Below are positions 34,546-44,042 of a DNA stretch of 64,000 nt, piece after piece. The position numbers and the translations under genes were made by a program. The stretch is from Bacteroidales bacterium (GTDB lineage: Bacteria; Bacteroidota; Bacteroidia; Bacteroidales; VadinHA17). The stretch's first letter is position 1. Each line of letters opens with the position of its first letter. The notes beneath the pieces were generated by a model. It saw only the letters and a list, made by a program, of their open reading frames with translations. It ran no database searches and was not told the DNA's origin. The DNA lies in assembly GCA_021738535.1 (NCBI GenBank), contig JAIPBU010000021.1, positions 1 to 64,000 on the forward strand, read 5' to 3'.

Positions 34546-36513
34546 ATGAAAAAGGGTAGCGTGAACAGGAATAAAAAAGACGGAATGATTCTGTCGGATT
34601 ATGATTACAGGGTGTTGTTTGAGTCAGCTGCGGGCCCTCTTGTGGTTTATGATCCCGGGATAAATAGAGTGATTATGTGTAATCATGCTGCCTGTAAACT
34701 ATTCGGGTATGATAAAAAAGAAGAATTACTGGAACAGACTCCTTTTAGTTTGTCTGCAGATTACCAGCCTGATGGAAATCACTCTTCACAGGCATTGAAT
34801 GGGATAATAGACCGGTTAAAGAGAGAAAAGCATGTGCGGGGCAGGTGGATGTATAAAACAAAGGATAAGAGGAATCTCCTGGCTGATGTACAACTTTCAT
34901 ATATCAAGCTGAGCGGGAGACAGGTTGTCTTTGTTTACCTGAATGATATAACCAGGGAAATTGAGGAGGAAAAAAGCCTGAGGGATTCGGTTTTCAGTCT
35001 TGATGCTGCCGTAAATGGTACCGGTGTCGGTTTATGGGATTGGGATATTGAGAACGACAATCTCACCCTGAATGATAACTGGTTTGATATGCTTGGTTTT
35101 ACGAGAACGGATTTTGAGAAGAAGTATGATAGTTTCGGTTATAACACTTTTGCTGATTCAGTCCATCCTGATGATATTGATAAAATGAAAAAGGTGCTGG
35201 AGGAGCACTTTAACCATCTTACGGATTATTACCGTGTAGAAATCAGGATGAGGACTGCTGATGAAAAATGGAAATGGATCCTTGCTGCAGGGAAAGTGTG
35301 GGTCTGGAAGGATGATAAGCCCAAGCGAATGGTTGGCATACATACTGACATAGACTACCGTTTCAGGATGGAGGAGAAACTTAAGAAGGCTAAAAGCAGG
35401 GCAGAGGAAGGAGAAAGATTAAAATCAGCTTTCCTTGCCAATATGTCGCATGAGATACGTACTCCAATGAACGGTATTATTGGTTTTATGGATCTGATGG
35501 AGAACCCGGATACAACAGAAGAGCAGAGTAAGCAGTACAGATCTATTATCAGGAAGAGTGTTCAACAATTGCTCGAGATTGTGAATGAGGTAATGGATAT
35601 GAGCAAGATAGAAGCCGGCCAGATTGAGTTTTTTGAAACACAGACTGACCTGCAGGATGTTCTGAATGACGTGAGAAACCAGTTTTCAGCAGCTATACCT
35701 GATGGTGTCGATTTTATTATTGACAGGGAGGACAGACCGGTTAATAACATTATCATGGTTGATCGTTCAAAGCTCAGGCAAATATTTTCCAACCTCCTTT
35801 CGAATGCAATAAGGTTTACATCTTCCGGGGAAATTCGTGTTGGTTACAGCCACGATGATGATATGTTAAGGTTTTATGTTAAGGATACAGGCGAAGGGAT
35901 TGCAAAGGAACACTATGAAATTGTTTTTGAGAGATTCCGCCAGATTGATAACAATCCCGGTGGCATAAAAGGCGGAACAGGCCTGGGCTTGTCAATCTGC
36001 AAAGCCTACGTTGAGAAGATGGGTGGTAAGATCTGGCTCGAATCTGAAAAAGGCAAAGGCAGTAGTTTTTATTTTACCATTCCTTATAAAGCTGCGCTCA
36101 GAGAGAGTAAATCGCGGGACAGCAAAGATGGAGGGAAAAGTTCTGAAGAAGATAGCCTGATACTTGTCGTTGAGGATGAATTGTATAATTACCTGTTTGT
36201 AGAGCATGTGTTAAAAAGCAAGGGCTTCAGGGTCATGCATGCGGAAACGGGGAGCCAGGCCATTGAGTATGTAAGTTTATACCCCGATACCAGGCTTGTT
36301 TTTATGGATATCCGCTTGCCGGATATTACAGGTTACAAGGCAACTGCTGAAATTAAAAAGATCAAGCCTTCTTTACCTGTTATAGCACTTACAGCACTGG
36401 CATTGTCGGGCGACCGTGAAACGGCTATCAAGGCCGGTTGCGACGATTATCTTAAAAAGCCGATAACGAGGGATAAGCTACTGGCTACAGCCACATATTT
36501 TCTTGACAAGTAA
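34546..36513 (+). CDS. Soluble hybrid histidine kinase (PAS-PAS-HisKA-HATPase-REC)
   Basis: The 655-residue protein has no signal peptide or membrane segment and should be cytoplasmic. PAS domain 1 spans about 20-140 and PAS domain 2 about 150-275 (GLWDWDIENDNLTLNDNWF, PAC-type end). HisKA follows with His at about 302 (FLANMSHEIRTPMNG), then HATPase (LLSNAIRFTSSGEIR, VKDTGEGIAKEH, GGTGLGLSICKAYVEK). A receiver completes it with phospho-acceptor Asp in LVFMDIRLPDITG. No output domain is present. The input is probably a small ligand or a redox change sensed by the PAS pair. It lies between the heptose operon and pfkA without clear functional linkage. Confidence 0.9.
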   Translation: MKKGSVNRNKKDGMILSDYDYRVLFESAAGPLVVYDPGINRVIMCNHAACKLFGYDKKEELLEQTPFSLSADYQPDGNHSSQALNGIIDRLKREKHVRGRWMYKTKDKRNLLADVQLSYIKLSGRQVVFVYLNDITREIEEEKSLRDSVFSLDAAVNGTGVGLWDWDIENDNLTLNDNWFDMLGFTRTDFEKKYDSFGYNTFADSVHPDDIDKMKKVLEEHFNHLTDYYRVEIRMRTADEKWKWILAAGKVWVWKDDKPKRMVGIHTDIDYRFRMEEKLKKAKSRAEEGERLKSAFLANMSHEIRTPMNGIIGFMDLMENPDTTEEQSKQYRSIIRKSVQQLLEIVNEVMDMSKIEAGQIEFFETQTDLQDVLNDVRNQFSAAIPDGVDFIIDREDRPVNNIIMVDRSKLRQIFSNLLSNAIRFTSSGEIRVGYSHDDDMLRFYVKDTGEGIAKEHYEIVFERFRQIDNNPGGIKGGTGLGLSICKAYVEKMGGKIWLESEKGKGSSFYFTIPYKAALRESKSRDSKDGGKSSEEDSLILVVEDELYNYLFVEHVLKSKGFRVMHAETGSQAIEYVSLYPDTRLVFMDIRLPDITGYKATAEIKKIKPSLPVIALTALALSGDRETAIKAGCDDYLKKPITRDKLLATATYFLDK

Positions 36514-36535
36514 AACCGGTTAATCAGTTTTTGTG

Positions 36536-37513
36536 TCAGGTAGCAAGTACCTGTGCTATTTCAAGCAAATCACGGTTTACACTCTTATGTAGTTTTATGG
36601 CTTTCCTGAAAGGCACGAGTACGATTTCATTGTTTTGGATACCTACCATTGCGCTTTTCTGGTCATCCATAAGCGCTTCAACTGCTGCATAACCAAGCCT
36701 GCTGGCAGTGACCCTGTCGAAGGCTGAAGGAGAGCCTCCTCTCTGCAGATGCCCAAGTACGGTGATTCTTATATCATAACTGGGGTAATGTTCCTTGACC
36801 TTGTTTGCCAGGGTGTATGCTCCACCTTCTTTATCGCCTTCAGCAACAATAACTATATTGCTTGCCTTCTGCCTTCTGCCGCTTTCCAGTAATTTATTCA
36901 GTTTTTCCACCTCATCACTTACTTCAGGTATTACTATGGCCTCCGCGCCTGCAGCTATACCACTCCGTAAAGCAATAAAACCGGCTTCAGCACCCATAAC
37001 TTCAACAAAGAACATCCGGTTATGTGCACTTGCCGTATCTCGTATCTTGTCCACTGCCTCAACAACTGTGTTCAGGGCGGTATCATAACCAATAGTATAA
37101 TCAGTTCCGTAAAGATCATTGTCGATAGTTCCGGGGATACCAACCAGTGGGATATCAAATTCTTCGTTAAAGATCCTGGCGCCTGTGAAAGTACCATCAC
37201 CGCCAATTACAACAACGCCGTGTACGCCTATTTCCCTGAGGTTGTTATATGCTATCTGTCTGCCTTCCTCTGTTTTAAACTCCATGCACCTGGCTGTCTT
37301 AAGCAGAGTGCCTCCACGCTGTATGATGTCACTTACATCGTGACTCCAGAGTGGAGTGAATTTTTTCTCTATCATTCCCCTGTATCCTTCCTTGATTCCA
37401 ATAACTTCAAGTCCGTTGTATATAGCAGTCCGTGTAACAGCACGTATTGCGGCGTTCATGCCCGGAGCATCTCCACCTGATGTAAGAATAGCAATCTTTT
37501 TTAAACGTGTCAT
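36536..37513 (-). CDS. pfkA: ATP-dependent 6-phosphofructokinase
   Basis: PfkA makes fructose 1,6-bisphosphate in glycolysis. The 325-residue protein has IAILTSGGDAPGMNAAIRAV, the ATP-type GGDGTFTGARIF (Gly rather than Asp after GGD, against pyrophosphate use), the catalytic PGTIDNDLYGTDYTIGYDT, and the allosteric/substrate segment TVLGHLQRGGSPSAFDRVTA. It has its own -7 box in the 54-base gap after ispH. Confidence 0.96.
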   Translation of the reverse strand: MTRLKKIAILTSGGDAPGMNAAIRAVTRTAIYNGLEVIGIKEGYRGMIEKKFTPLWSHDVSDIIQRGGTLLKTARCMEFKTEEGRQIAYNNLREIGVHGVVVIGGDGTFTGARIFNEEFDIPLVGIPGTIDNDLYGTDYTIGYDTALNTVVEAVDKIRDTASAHNRMFFVEVMGAEAGFIALRSGIAAGAEAIVIPEVSDEVEKLNKLLESGRRQKASNIVIVAEGDKEGGAYTLANKVKEHYPSYDIRITVLGHLQRGGSPSAFDRVTASRLGYAAVEALMDDQKSAMVGIQNNEIVLVPFRKAIKLHKSVNRDLLEIAQVLAT

Positions 37514-37537
37514 TTCCTATAATTTTTTAAGAAGCTG

Positions 37538-37545
37538 CAAATGTA
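37538..37545 (-). promoter_or_regulatory. -7 box of pfkA (TACATTTG)
   Basis: An exact TAnnTTTG match on the minus strand lies 24 bases before the pfkA ATG. Confidence 0.5.
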
Positions 37546-37567
37546 GCTTTTTTTTATTACTTAAAAG

Positions 37568-38452
37568 TTAAATATTCTGAGGCTTAATCCGGTCTATTTT
37601 ATCAGCCACCTCTTTTATCAGCCATTTTGGTGTTGAGGTCGCCCCGCAAACACCAACTGTTGATATTCCTTCAAACCATGATTCCTTTATCTCAGAGCTG
37701 TCAGAGACGAAATAGGCATTTTTATTAACATTCTCACATACTCCATAGAGCATTTTGCCATTTGAGCTGCTTTTACCACTGACAAATATTATTATCTCAT
37801 GTTCACTGCAAAACTTTTTCAGACGTGGTTCACGGTTAGCTACCTGTCCGCATATTGTATTATGTACCCTGAGCATTTCTTTCCCGTCATAACCTTTTGC
37901 TTCGTAACCTTCTCTGATTTTCCTTATCAACTCCCTGTATTTTTCCCTGCTTCTTGTTGTCTGGGAGAAAATTTCTGCGGGTTTATCAAAATCTATTTTA
38001 TGTATATCCTCCTGTGATGATAAAAGGACGGACCTCCCTGCTGTCTGACCAATGAGGCCTTTTACCTCAGCATGTTCTTTTTTACCAAAGATAAGGCTTT
38101 GTACTGCGGCTCCGTTCTTATCAAAATTTTGTTTCACCCGGTTCTGTATATTTCTGACTATCGGGCAGGTGGCTTCTATTATTTCCAGGTTATTTCTCCT
38201 GGCTGTTTCATATATTTCCGGTGGTTCGCCGTGGGCTCTTATAACAACCTTACTGTCTTTTAAGTTTTGAAACTCATCACTGCTGAGAGTTACCATTCCA
38301 AGCTTTTCAAGACGTTCAACCTCTGCTTCGTTATGTACAATATGCCCGAGGCAATATATTGTTTCACCTGATTTAAGTGCCTCTTCAGTTTTTTTAATTG
38401 CGTTCTGTACACCAAAACAAAATCCTGAATACTGCTCAATCTCTACCTTCAT
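37568..38452 (-). CDS. ispH: 4-hydroxy-3-methylbut-2-enyl diphosphate reductase
   Basis: IspH is the last enzyme of the MEP isoprenoid pathway and makes IPP and DMAPP. The 294-residue protein has the three cluster cysteines in SGFCFGVQNAI, IEATCPIVRN and HNTICGQVANREP, and the diphosphate-binding motifs CLGHIVHNEAEVERL and FGKKEHAEVKGLIGQ. The usual Ala-Thr after the third Cys region is replaced by Gln-Val. The ATG overlaps the cmk stop by 4 bases, so the two are translationally coupled. Confidence 0.94.
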   Translation of the reverse strand: MKVEIEQYSGFCFGVQNAIKKTEEALKSGETIYCLGHIVHNEAEVERLEKLGMVTLSSDEFQNLKDSKVVIRAHGEPPEIYETARRNNLEIIEATCPIVRNIQNRVKQNFDKNGAAVQSLIFGKKEHAEVKGLIGQTAGRSVLLSSQEDIHKIDFDKPAEIFSQTTRSREKYRELIRKIREGYEAKGYDGKEMLRVHNTICGQVANREPRLKKFCSEHEIIIFVSGKSSSNGKMLYGVCENVNKNAYFVSDSSEIKESWFEGISTVGVCGATSTPKWLIKEVADKIDRIKPQNI

Positions 38453-39144
38453 TTGTTTTCCGTCTTATTTTTCAATAATTCCCTGAACCAATCCATCTGC
38501 TCCTCTACCGTCATCTCTGAATTATCCAGTATATGTGCATCAGGTGCTTTCCTGAGGGGGCTGATACTGCGACCTGAATCTATGCGGTCCCTGTCTGCTA
38601 TATTTGCATGAATGTCATTATAATCCACATCCAGCCCTTTCTCTTTTAACTCACTGAACCTTCTTTCAGCCCTTACTTTTTCACCTGCAGTCATAAATAT
38701 CTTTATATCGGCATCGGGAAAGACAACAGTCCCTATATCTCTTCCATCCATTACTATTCCCTTAAACATCCCTATCTCTCTTTGCAATTGAACAAGTCTC
38801 TCGCGCACTTTACCGATTTTACTGATTACGCTTACTATGGAAGAAACTTCGATTCTCCTTATTTCTTCTTCTACATTTTCACCATTCAGATATGTCTCAT
38901 GTCTTTCCAGGTCGGGGTTATAACTGAAACGGATGTTTATATCTTGTATCCTGTTTATTATTTCATTTTCGTGAAGATGGGATCCGGAGACCAGGCCTTC
39001 CCTGATACAGTACAGTGTAACAGCCCTGTACATTGCTCCGCTGTCAATGTAAAGGTAATCCATTTCATTTGCAATGGCTTTTGCAAAAGTACTTTTACCG
39101 CTTGATGAATGGCCGTCAACTGCAATGATCATTTTATGCTTCAT
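38449..39144 (-). CDS. cmk: (d)CMP kinase
   Basis: Cmk phosphorylates CMP and dCMP. The 231-residue protein shows the P-loop IIAVDGHSSSGKSTFAKAIA, the substrate region YIDSGAMYRAVTLYC, MDGRDIGTVVFPDADIKIFM and the lid arginines in AERRFSELKEKG and DRDRIDSGRSISPLRKAPDA. It is the first gene of cmk-ispH and lies downstream of porQ in the same direction. Confidence 0.94.
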   Translation of the reverse strand: MKHKMIIAVDGHSSSGKSTFAKAIANEMDYLYIDSGAMYRAVTLYCIREGLVSGSHLHENEIINRIQDINIRFSYNPDLERHETYLNGENVEEEIRRIEVSSIVSVISKIGKVRERLVQLQREIGMFKGIVMDGRDIGTVVFPDADIKIFMTAGEKVRAERRFSELKEKGLDVDYNDIHANIADRDRIDSGRSISPLRKAPDAHILDNSEMTVEEQMDWFRELLKNKTENK

Positions 39145-39163
39145 GTAATAAGAATTTAATTCT

Positions 39164-39171
39164 CAAAGTTA
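39164..39171 (-). promoter_or_regulatory. -7 box of cmk-ispH (TAACTTTG)
   Basis: An exact TAnnTTTG match on the minus strand lies 19 bases before the cmk ATG, in the 38-base gap after porQ. Confidence 0.55.
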
Positions 39172-39182
39172 CGAAATTCATC

Positions 39183-40199
39183 CTATTTCATCCTATTAAA
39201 CAGAGAGGGCTTGAGGATAATTGAAAATGTTGTTGAGGAACCTGCGAGGTGATATCGGGCTCTGCTTATTGTAATATCCACGGCTGATGTTTTGATACCT
39301 GCACCAAGGCTGAAACCAACGGTAGACATCCTGGCGTCATACGCCAGTTCTCTGCGGCGCTGGTAGTTAAACCCGGCTGCCGCAAAAAAGTTATCTGAAG
39401 GAATTATTTCCACACCAAAGATGAAATGGCGCATAATGTTTTCCGCTATCTTTTCTAAGTATGTGTAATCGTACTTTTCCTCACCGGTATAATTAAAGAT
39501 GAGATTATATCTTTCAAGGTGACGACCAGTCAGGCTGAAGCGGAAAGGTGCATGTCTGAGTTTTGTACTTATTCCTGCCATAATCTCGAAGGGCAATTTT
39601 TCCCCGGACTCATGGTACCTGATGATCTGGAATCCGATATTTCTTGCAGTAATACCTGCCGTCAGCAGTCCGTCTCTGCTTTTGTATGCAGCACCTATAT
39701 CAAAAGATATCCCCAGAGATATATAAGATTCAAGCTGGGAGAGAACAGGTTTTATATTTATTCCTGCACTAAAGAGCGAATCAATTTCTCTTGTATATAT
39801 CAGGTTAAAAGCATATTCGGCCGCAGAGAACCTTCCATTCTTATTCCCGGAGTCGTCTGTACGGTCAAACCTGCCGTAGTTTAAATAATTAATACCCCCG
39901 GTGAATATGCCTGAACTGTCTGTACTGTGAGTGTACATAATGGTACCATAATTAATGCCTGCAAGGTAGTTTACATAATTCAGGGCCAGGTTGCCTCCGG
40001 CAAGTCTGTTCCCGAGAGCTGGATTCACTGATGCCATGGCCGGATCATTGTTGTGCAGTGTAAGGTTGTAGGCTCCCAGTGCAGCTGAGTAAGCATTAGG
40101 GCTAAGGTTCAGGAACTCATAGATATTGTCGCCCCCGGTCTGAGAATGAGCATTCAGTAAACTGAATGATAATAATACTATTACCGGTATCTTTTTCAT
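39183..40199 (-). CDS. porQ: Type IX secretion system protein PorQ
   Basis: The protein (338 residues from the ATG at 40199) has a signal peptide (MKKIPVIVLLSFSLLNAHSQ). The PorQ opening is GGDNIYEFLNLSPNAYSAAL, followed by NDPAMASVNPALGN. The rest is alternating beta strands of an outer membrane barrel of the PorV/FadL type, ending TFSIILKPSLF. PorQ works with PorU, PorV and PorZ in the attachment complex that anchors T9SS cargo to anionic LPS. The longer reading starts with TTG inside the promoter box, so the ATG before KKIPVIVL is chosen. Confidence 0.9.
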   Translation of the reverse strand: MKKIPVIVLLSFSLLNAHSQTGGDNIYEFLNLSPNAYSAALGAYNLTLHNNDPAMASVNPALGNRLAGGNLALNYVNYLAGINYGTIMYTHSTDSSGIFTGGINYLNYGRFDRTDDSGNKNGRFSAAEYAFNLIYTREIDSLFSAGINIKPVLSQLESYISLGISFDIGAAYKSRDGLLTAGITARNIGFQIIRYHESGEKLPFEIMAGISTKLRHAPFRFSLTGRHLERYNLIFNYTGEEKYDYTYLEKIAENIMRHFIFGVEIIPSDNFFAAAGFNYQRRRELAYDARMSTVGFSLGAGIKTSAVDITISRARYHLAGSSTTFSIILKPSLFNRMK

Positions 40200-40238
40200 A
40201 TGCTTATTTAAGAGGCAACTTATTAATGAAACGTTGCT

Positions 40239-40246
40239 CAAAAATA
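40239..40246 (-). promoter_or_regulatory. -7 box of porQ (TATTTTTG)
   Basis: An exact TAnnTTTG match on the minus strand lies 39 bases before the chosen porQ ATG. The in-frame TTG at 40241 sits within this element. Confidence 0.5.
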
Positions 40247-40274
40247 AATATTATTAATTGAAGCCAGGATATTT

Positions 40275-41696
40275 TTACTGACTGGTGATCCCTCTCTGGT
40301 TAATTGTGCTTATCAGCGCATAAATTATAACAGAAGCAGTAATGCCGAAGATTATGGGATCAAGCTCCATTGGCAGCTTCATTCCTGATACAATGAGTAA
40401 AAAGGTTACAGAACCTCCTGTTATCATTGACCACAGGGATGCCTGTTTATCGGGTCGCTTTGTAAAAAGGGCTGCCACTACGGGAATAATCATGCCGGAG
40501 ACCATAAATGAGTATGAGTGCAGCATGAGTTCCAGTACATTTGGCATTTTCATGGCCAGGAACAGTGCTGTAACACCCACTATTGCTGTAAATATCTGAG
40601 ACAGCCTCAGGCTGTTTTTTGATTCATGCTTCCTTAATATGTCAGTAATTATGTTTCCTGAGGATGCCATAAGACAACTGTCAGCTGTTGACATTATTGC
40701 TGAGAAATATGCTGAAAGTACTATACCCATTAAGCCTACCGGAAGAATTGTTCTCAGGAGGGCCGGCAGTCCCATTTCCGGGTCAAGGGTTCCGCCGTTT
40801 GTAAAGTCTGCAAGTATACCTGCGTCAAGTGCTACACGGGAGAAAAGTCCGAGTAGTACACCGGTAAAAGCCATTATGGGGTACTCGAAAAAGCCGGCTA
40901 TGAACCATGCTCTTTTAGCTGTTTTTGTATCTTTTGCAGCATATATTCTCTGGTAGAGGGTCATTCCAATGAACCATATTGGAATAATTGTAAATGCCCA
41001 GTTCAGAATTTGTTGCCATGAAACATTGGAGAGTTTAAGGAATTCGGGACCAACTGTTTCCCTGATAACCGCAAAACCTCCCAGTTTGATGTAGCTGACC
41101 GGTATTGCTACGAATATCAGCCCTGCGAGCAGTACTATCCACTGAATTGTATCTGTGTATATTACAGCTTTTAACCCACCAACAACCGTATATACTACTG
41201 CAATTACTCCCATCACAAGCAGAGCCTGGTTAAGGCTAAGGTCTATAAAAGTGGCTGAAGCAAGTTTTGCCCCTGCCAGTATCTGTGAACTGGTAAACCC
41301 CAGGTATCCAATTGCTGATATTACCCCGGCAATAATGGCAACTCTTTTATCATAGACAGCTTCCAGAAACTGGGGAAATGACAGTAAACCATCACGCCTT
41401 GCCATGTCTGATACTTTAGGGACGAGCAGCACGGCACTCAGCCATGCTCCAATCAGCCCGGTAAATAGCAGCCAGCTGCCTGATATTCCCATAACAAATC
41501 CCAGGCCTCCCAGTCCTATAGAAAAGCCACCTCCCACGTCGGTAGCCACTACAGACAGACCTATATGCAGACTGCTCATCTGGCGTCCGCCAACATAATA
41601 GTCATCTGTTGTTTTGTTTCTTTTTAAGAAGTAAAAACCCACTCCCAGTACAGCGGTCAGGTAGATTACGAAAATGCTCAGATCTATCCAGTGCAT
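40275..41696 (-). CDS. Sodium:solute symporter (SSS family)
   Basis: The 473-residue protein has about 13 membrane helices and SSS wording: DYYVGGRQMSSLHIGLSVVA in the first loop and helix, SSQILAGAKL, VYTVVGGLKAVIYTDTIQW in the core, and ILSAYFSAIMSTADSCLMAS near helix 8, where Na+ ligands lie. It is 25 bases after ablB and in the same direction as ablA-ablB, so it is probably the third gene of the osmolyte operon. An osmolyte, amino acid or betaine substrate is inferred from that position only. Confidence 0.87.
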   Translation of the reverse strand: MHWIDLSIFVIYLTAVLGVGFYFLKRNKTTDDYYVGGRQMSSLHIGLSVVATDVGGGFSIGLGGLGFVMGISGSWLLFTGLIGAWLSAVLLVPKVSDMARRDGLLSFPQFLEAVYDKRVAIIAGVISAIGYLGFTSSQILAGAKLASATFIDLSLNQALLVMGVIAVVYTVVGGLKAVIYTDTIQWIVLLAGLIFVAIPVSYIKLGGFAVIRETVGPEFLKLSNVSWQQILNWAFTIIPIWFIGMTLYQRIYAAKDTKTAKRAWFIAGFFEYPIMAFTGVLLGLFSRVALDAGILADFTNGGTLDPEMGLPALLRTILPVGLMGIVLSAYFSAIMSTADSCLMASSGNIITDILRKHESKNSLRLSQIFTAIVGVTALFLAMKMPNVLELMLHSYSFMVSGMIIPVVAALFTKRPDKQASLWSMITGGSVTFLLIVSGMKLPMELDPIIFGITASVIIYALISTINQRGITSQ

Positions 41697-41721
41697 ATAT
41701 TACGATTGTTCTTAATGGTTA

Positions 41722-42567
41722 CTAAACAATTGATTTATATAGTACATTCATGCTCTCAATATTTCCGGAGATATTTGTATTTTTTATCAATGTGCCGGTA
41801 TACCTGTAGCCCATACGAAGGAAAGTCTTATTCATAGGTGGAGAATTAAGCCTTGCAATTGTATACAGGGTTTTCATATTTATTTCCTTCATATGCTCTT
41901 CCATTCTCTTCAGAAGTGCGACAGAAAATTTTTTCCCTCTTTCAGATTCAAGTACGGCAAAGTCAGTCATCTCGGCGTTCAGGTTTTCAGTATCAACCTC
42001 GGAGGAAGAAACCGCCCTGAACTCACCGCTTTGTTCATCCCTTATACCAAAATATACGGTATTATCCCTCATCGACTTAATAATAAAATCAGGATCATGT
42101 ATGGGAAAGGGATAGCTTTTAAACACTTTTTTGAAAATATTTGTCAGCCTGCCGGCATCATCTTCTTTAAGTACTTCAATATCGTAGTTAGGAATTTTAT
42201 TGCCGGTGTATTTTTTAATCCTGCTGCCCTGCAATATTTTACTCATGCCTTCCAGTTTTTCTGTTTCTATGCCGGTCAGCCTGTCTGATGAGAGGAATTT
42301 GGAAACGAAATGAATATCCTGTTCGCCTTTAATAAAGCGGGGGATGTAAGCCTCTGTAATATATCCATCGGATTTAAAGAAAGGTACCGCCCACAGGGGC
42401 ACTTTGGCAAAGATCTTACCATAGTTATTTTCCCGTGCAAGCTTATTCAGTTCTTCAAGAATTGATGGGAGATCATTTTCATCAAGCTTCATCAGGAATA
42501 TACGGTCATTATATTTCCCGTGTTGTATTACAGATTTATTTGAGGTCTGGATAATTTGATCCTTCAT
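41722..42567 (-). CDS. ablB: Beta-lysine N6-acetyltransferase
   Basis: AblB acetylates beta-lysine on its N6 atom to give the compatible solute N-epsilon-acetyl-beta-lysine. The protein (281 residues from the ATG at 42567) has an N-terminal domain with a conserved-looking KIFAKVPLWAVPFFKSDGY and a C-terminal GNAT domain (MTDFAVLESERGKKFSVALL for the acetyl-CoA loop region, YTIARLNSPPMNKTFLRMGY). The ATG four bases after the ablA stop fits operon spacing; a longer frame starting at 42603 would overlap ablA by 32 bases and lacks homology. The adjacent ablA makes the call strong. Confidence 0.9.
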   Translation of the reverse strand: MKDQIIQTSNKSVIQHGKYNDRIFLMKLDENDLPSILEELNKLARENNYGKIFAKVPLWAVPFFKSDGYITEAYIPRFIKGEQDIHFVSKFLSSDRLTGIETEKLEGMSKILQGSRIKKYTGNKIPNYDIEVLKEDDAGRLTNIFKKVFKSYPFPIHDPDFIIKSMRDNTVYFGIRDEQSGEFRAVSSSEVDTENLNAEMTDFAVLESERGKKFSVALLKRMEEHMKEINMKTLYTIARLNSPPMNKTFLRMGYRYTGTLIKNTNISGNIESMNVLYKSIV

Positions 42568-42571
42568 CTTT

Positions 42572-43879
42572 CTAATCCCTTTTTTTGTAACGTTCATTAT
42601 CACCAGGAATCAGTGAAATAGTATCATCCTCATCCGACAGGAGTTTTTCGATACCTAAAGAGGCTGCCTCATCAGCATCTCCAAGCTGGAGCTCGAGGTT
42701 GCATTCTTCGCAATTCCTGTCGCAGAATTTTGATTCATATGATTCGGGCTCACGATAGGTTGTTATAACACCCTCATAATTTCTCAAAACAACCTTATTG
42801 GTTGACCATGAGATAATATAGTTTGGCATTACCGGTATTTTACCACCTCCGCCGGGAGCATCAATGACATAGGTGGGGACTGCAAACCCGGTGGTATGTC
42901 CTATCAGGCTTTCCATAATTTCTATTCCCTTACCAACCGGTGTTCTGAAATGAGATAATCCTTCTGAGAGATCGCACTGGTACATGTAATAAGGTCTGAC
43001 CCTGTTTTGTACCAGTTTATGAACCAGTGCCTTCATAACCCTTGGGCAGTCGTTGACTTCAGCAAGCAGAACCGACTGGTTGCCAAGGGGAAAACCTCCG
43101 TCGGCCAGCATTGCAAGAGCTTCTCTTGATGATGAAGTTATTTCCCTGGGGTGATTAAAATGAGTGTTTATCCAGAGTGGCTGATGTTTCTTTAATACTG
43201 ATATCAGCTCATCGGTTATCCTGTATGGTAATACCACCGGCATCCTGGTTCCTATCCTGATGATCTCAACATGTTTAATTGCTCTTAGTTCGCCCAGCAG
43301 CCAGTCAAGATGATCATCATTAAGCATCAGGGGATCGCCGCCTGACAGCAGTACGTCCCTTACGGCCGGTGTTTTTTTAATATACTCTATCCCTTTACTT
43401 AATTGTTCTTTCGATGGAATAAAATCTATGTCGCCTACCTTCCTTTTTCGCGTACAATGCCTGCAATACATTGAACATATATTGCTTACGTGGAATAAGA
43501 CACGGTCGGGGTAACGGTGAGTGATGCCCTCCACAGGGCTGTCTTTATCTTCTGCAAGAGGGTCCTTGAATTCAGATTTATGAACTGTAAGTTCTTCAAC
43601 TCCCCCGAATGATTGTTTAAATACAGGGTCATACCTGTAGTTATCAGTGTTGATAAGCGATAAATAATACGGGGTGATGGATAAAGGAAATTTTGAAAAA
43701 GTCTTTTCCAGCTCATCCCTTTCACTGCCCTTGAAGTCAATGCCTGTCAAATGCTCAAATTTTTCAATAGACTTTATGGAATGCTTAAGTTGCCACCTCC
43801 AGTCTTTCCACTTCGAAATATTGGTGTCCTGCTCTATCTTATTTGCAATTGATTGTTGTCCTTTGTTGAAAATTGACAT
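42572..43879 (-). CDS. ablA: Lysine 2,3-aminomutase
   Basis: AblA/KamA interconverts L-alpha-lysine and L-beta-lysine with SAM, a [4Fe-4S] cluster and PLP. The 435-residue protein carries the radical-SAM motif in [16 protein letters not shown], the SAM segment [12 protein letters not shown], and the PLP-binding Lys region [19 protein letters not shown]-terminal cysteines ([14 protein letters not shown]) match the zinc-type ligands of the family. With ablB 4 bases downstream, the purpose is osmolyte synthesis rather than lysine fermentation. It has one of the best promoters in the window. Confidence 0.95.
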   Translation of the reverse strand: MSIFNKGQQSIANKIEQDTNISKWKDWRWQLKHSIKSIEKFEHLTGIDFKGSERDELEKTFSKFPLSITPYYLSLINTDNYRYDPVFKQSFGGVEELTVHKSEFKDPLAEDKDSPVEGITHRYPDRVLFHVSNICSMYCRHCTRKRKVGDIDFIPSKEQLSKGIEYIKKTPAVRDVLLSGGDPLMLNDDHLDWLLGELRAIKHVEIIRIGTRMPVVLPYRITDELISVLKKHQPLWINTHFNHPREITSSSREALAMLADGGFPLGNQSVLLAEVNDCPRVMKALVHKLVQNRVRPYYMYQCDLSEGLSHFRTPVGKGIEIMESLIGHTTGFAVPTYVIDAPGGGGKIPVMPNYIISWSTNKVVLRNYEGVITTYREPESYESKFCDRNCEECNLELQLGDADEAASLGIEKLLSDEDDTISLIPGDNERYKKRD

Positions 43880-43906
43880 TGTAATATATAATAGTTAATA
43901 CCTGTG

Positions 43907-43937
43907 CAAAAGTAGCCATATAATAAGAAAAACCAAA
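43907..43937 (-). promoter_or_regulatory. Promoter of ablA-ablB-symporter (TTTG-N19-TACTTTTG)
   Basis: On the minus strand TTTG (43934-43937) and TACTTTTG (43907-43914) are separated by 19 bases, the Bacteroidota consensus. The transcript should begin about 20 bases before the ablA ATG. The rest of the spacer (43938-44042) has no gene. Confidence 0.78.
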
Positions 43938-44042
43938 GTTGACCGGGCCGGCTCCCCTTATATAGACAGAAGTAAATTGTTGCATGTAAGTGCATTGGGT
44001 TCGACTGATCCGGGTAGCTGTTTTCTTCAGAGCAGGAAGCTT

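Noticed and set aside
43988-44036. tRNA-like GGGTTCGACTGATCC stretch
   Set aside because: It resembles a T arm by eye, but no acceptor, D or anticodon stems can be folded around it.
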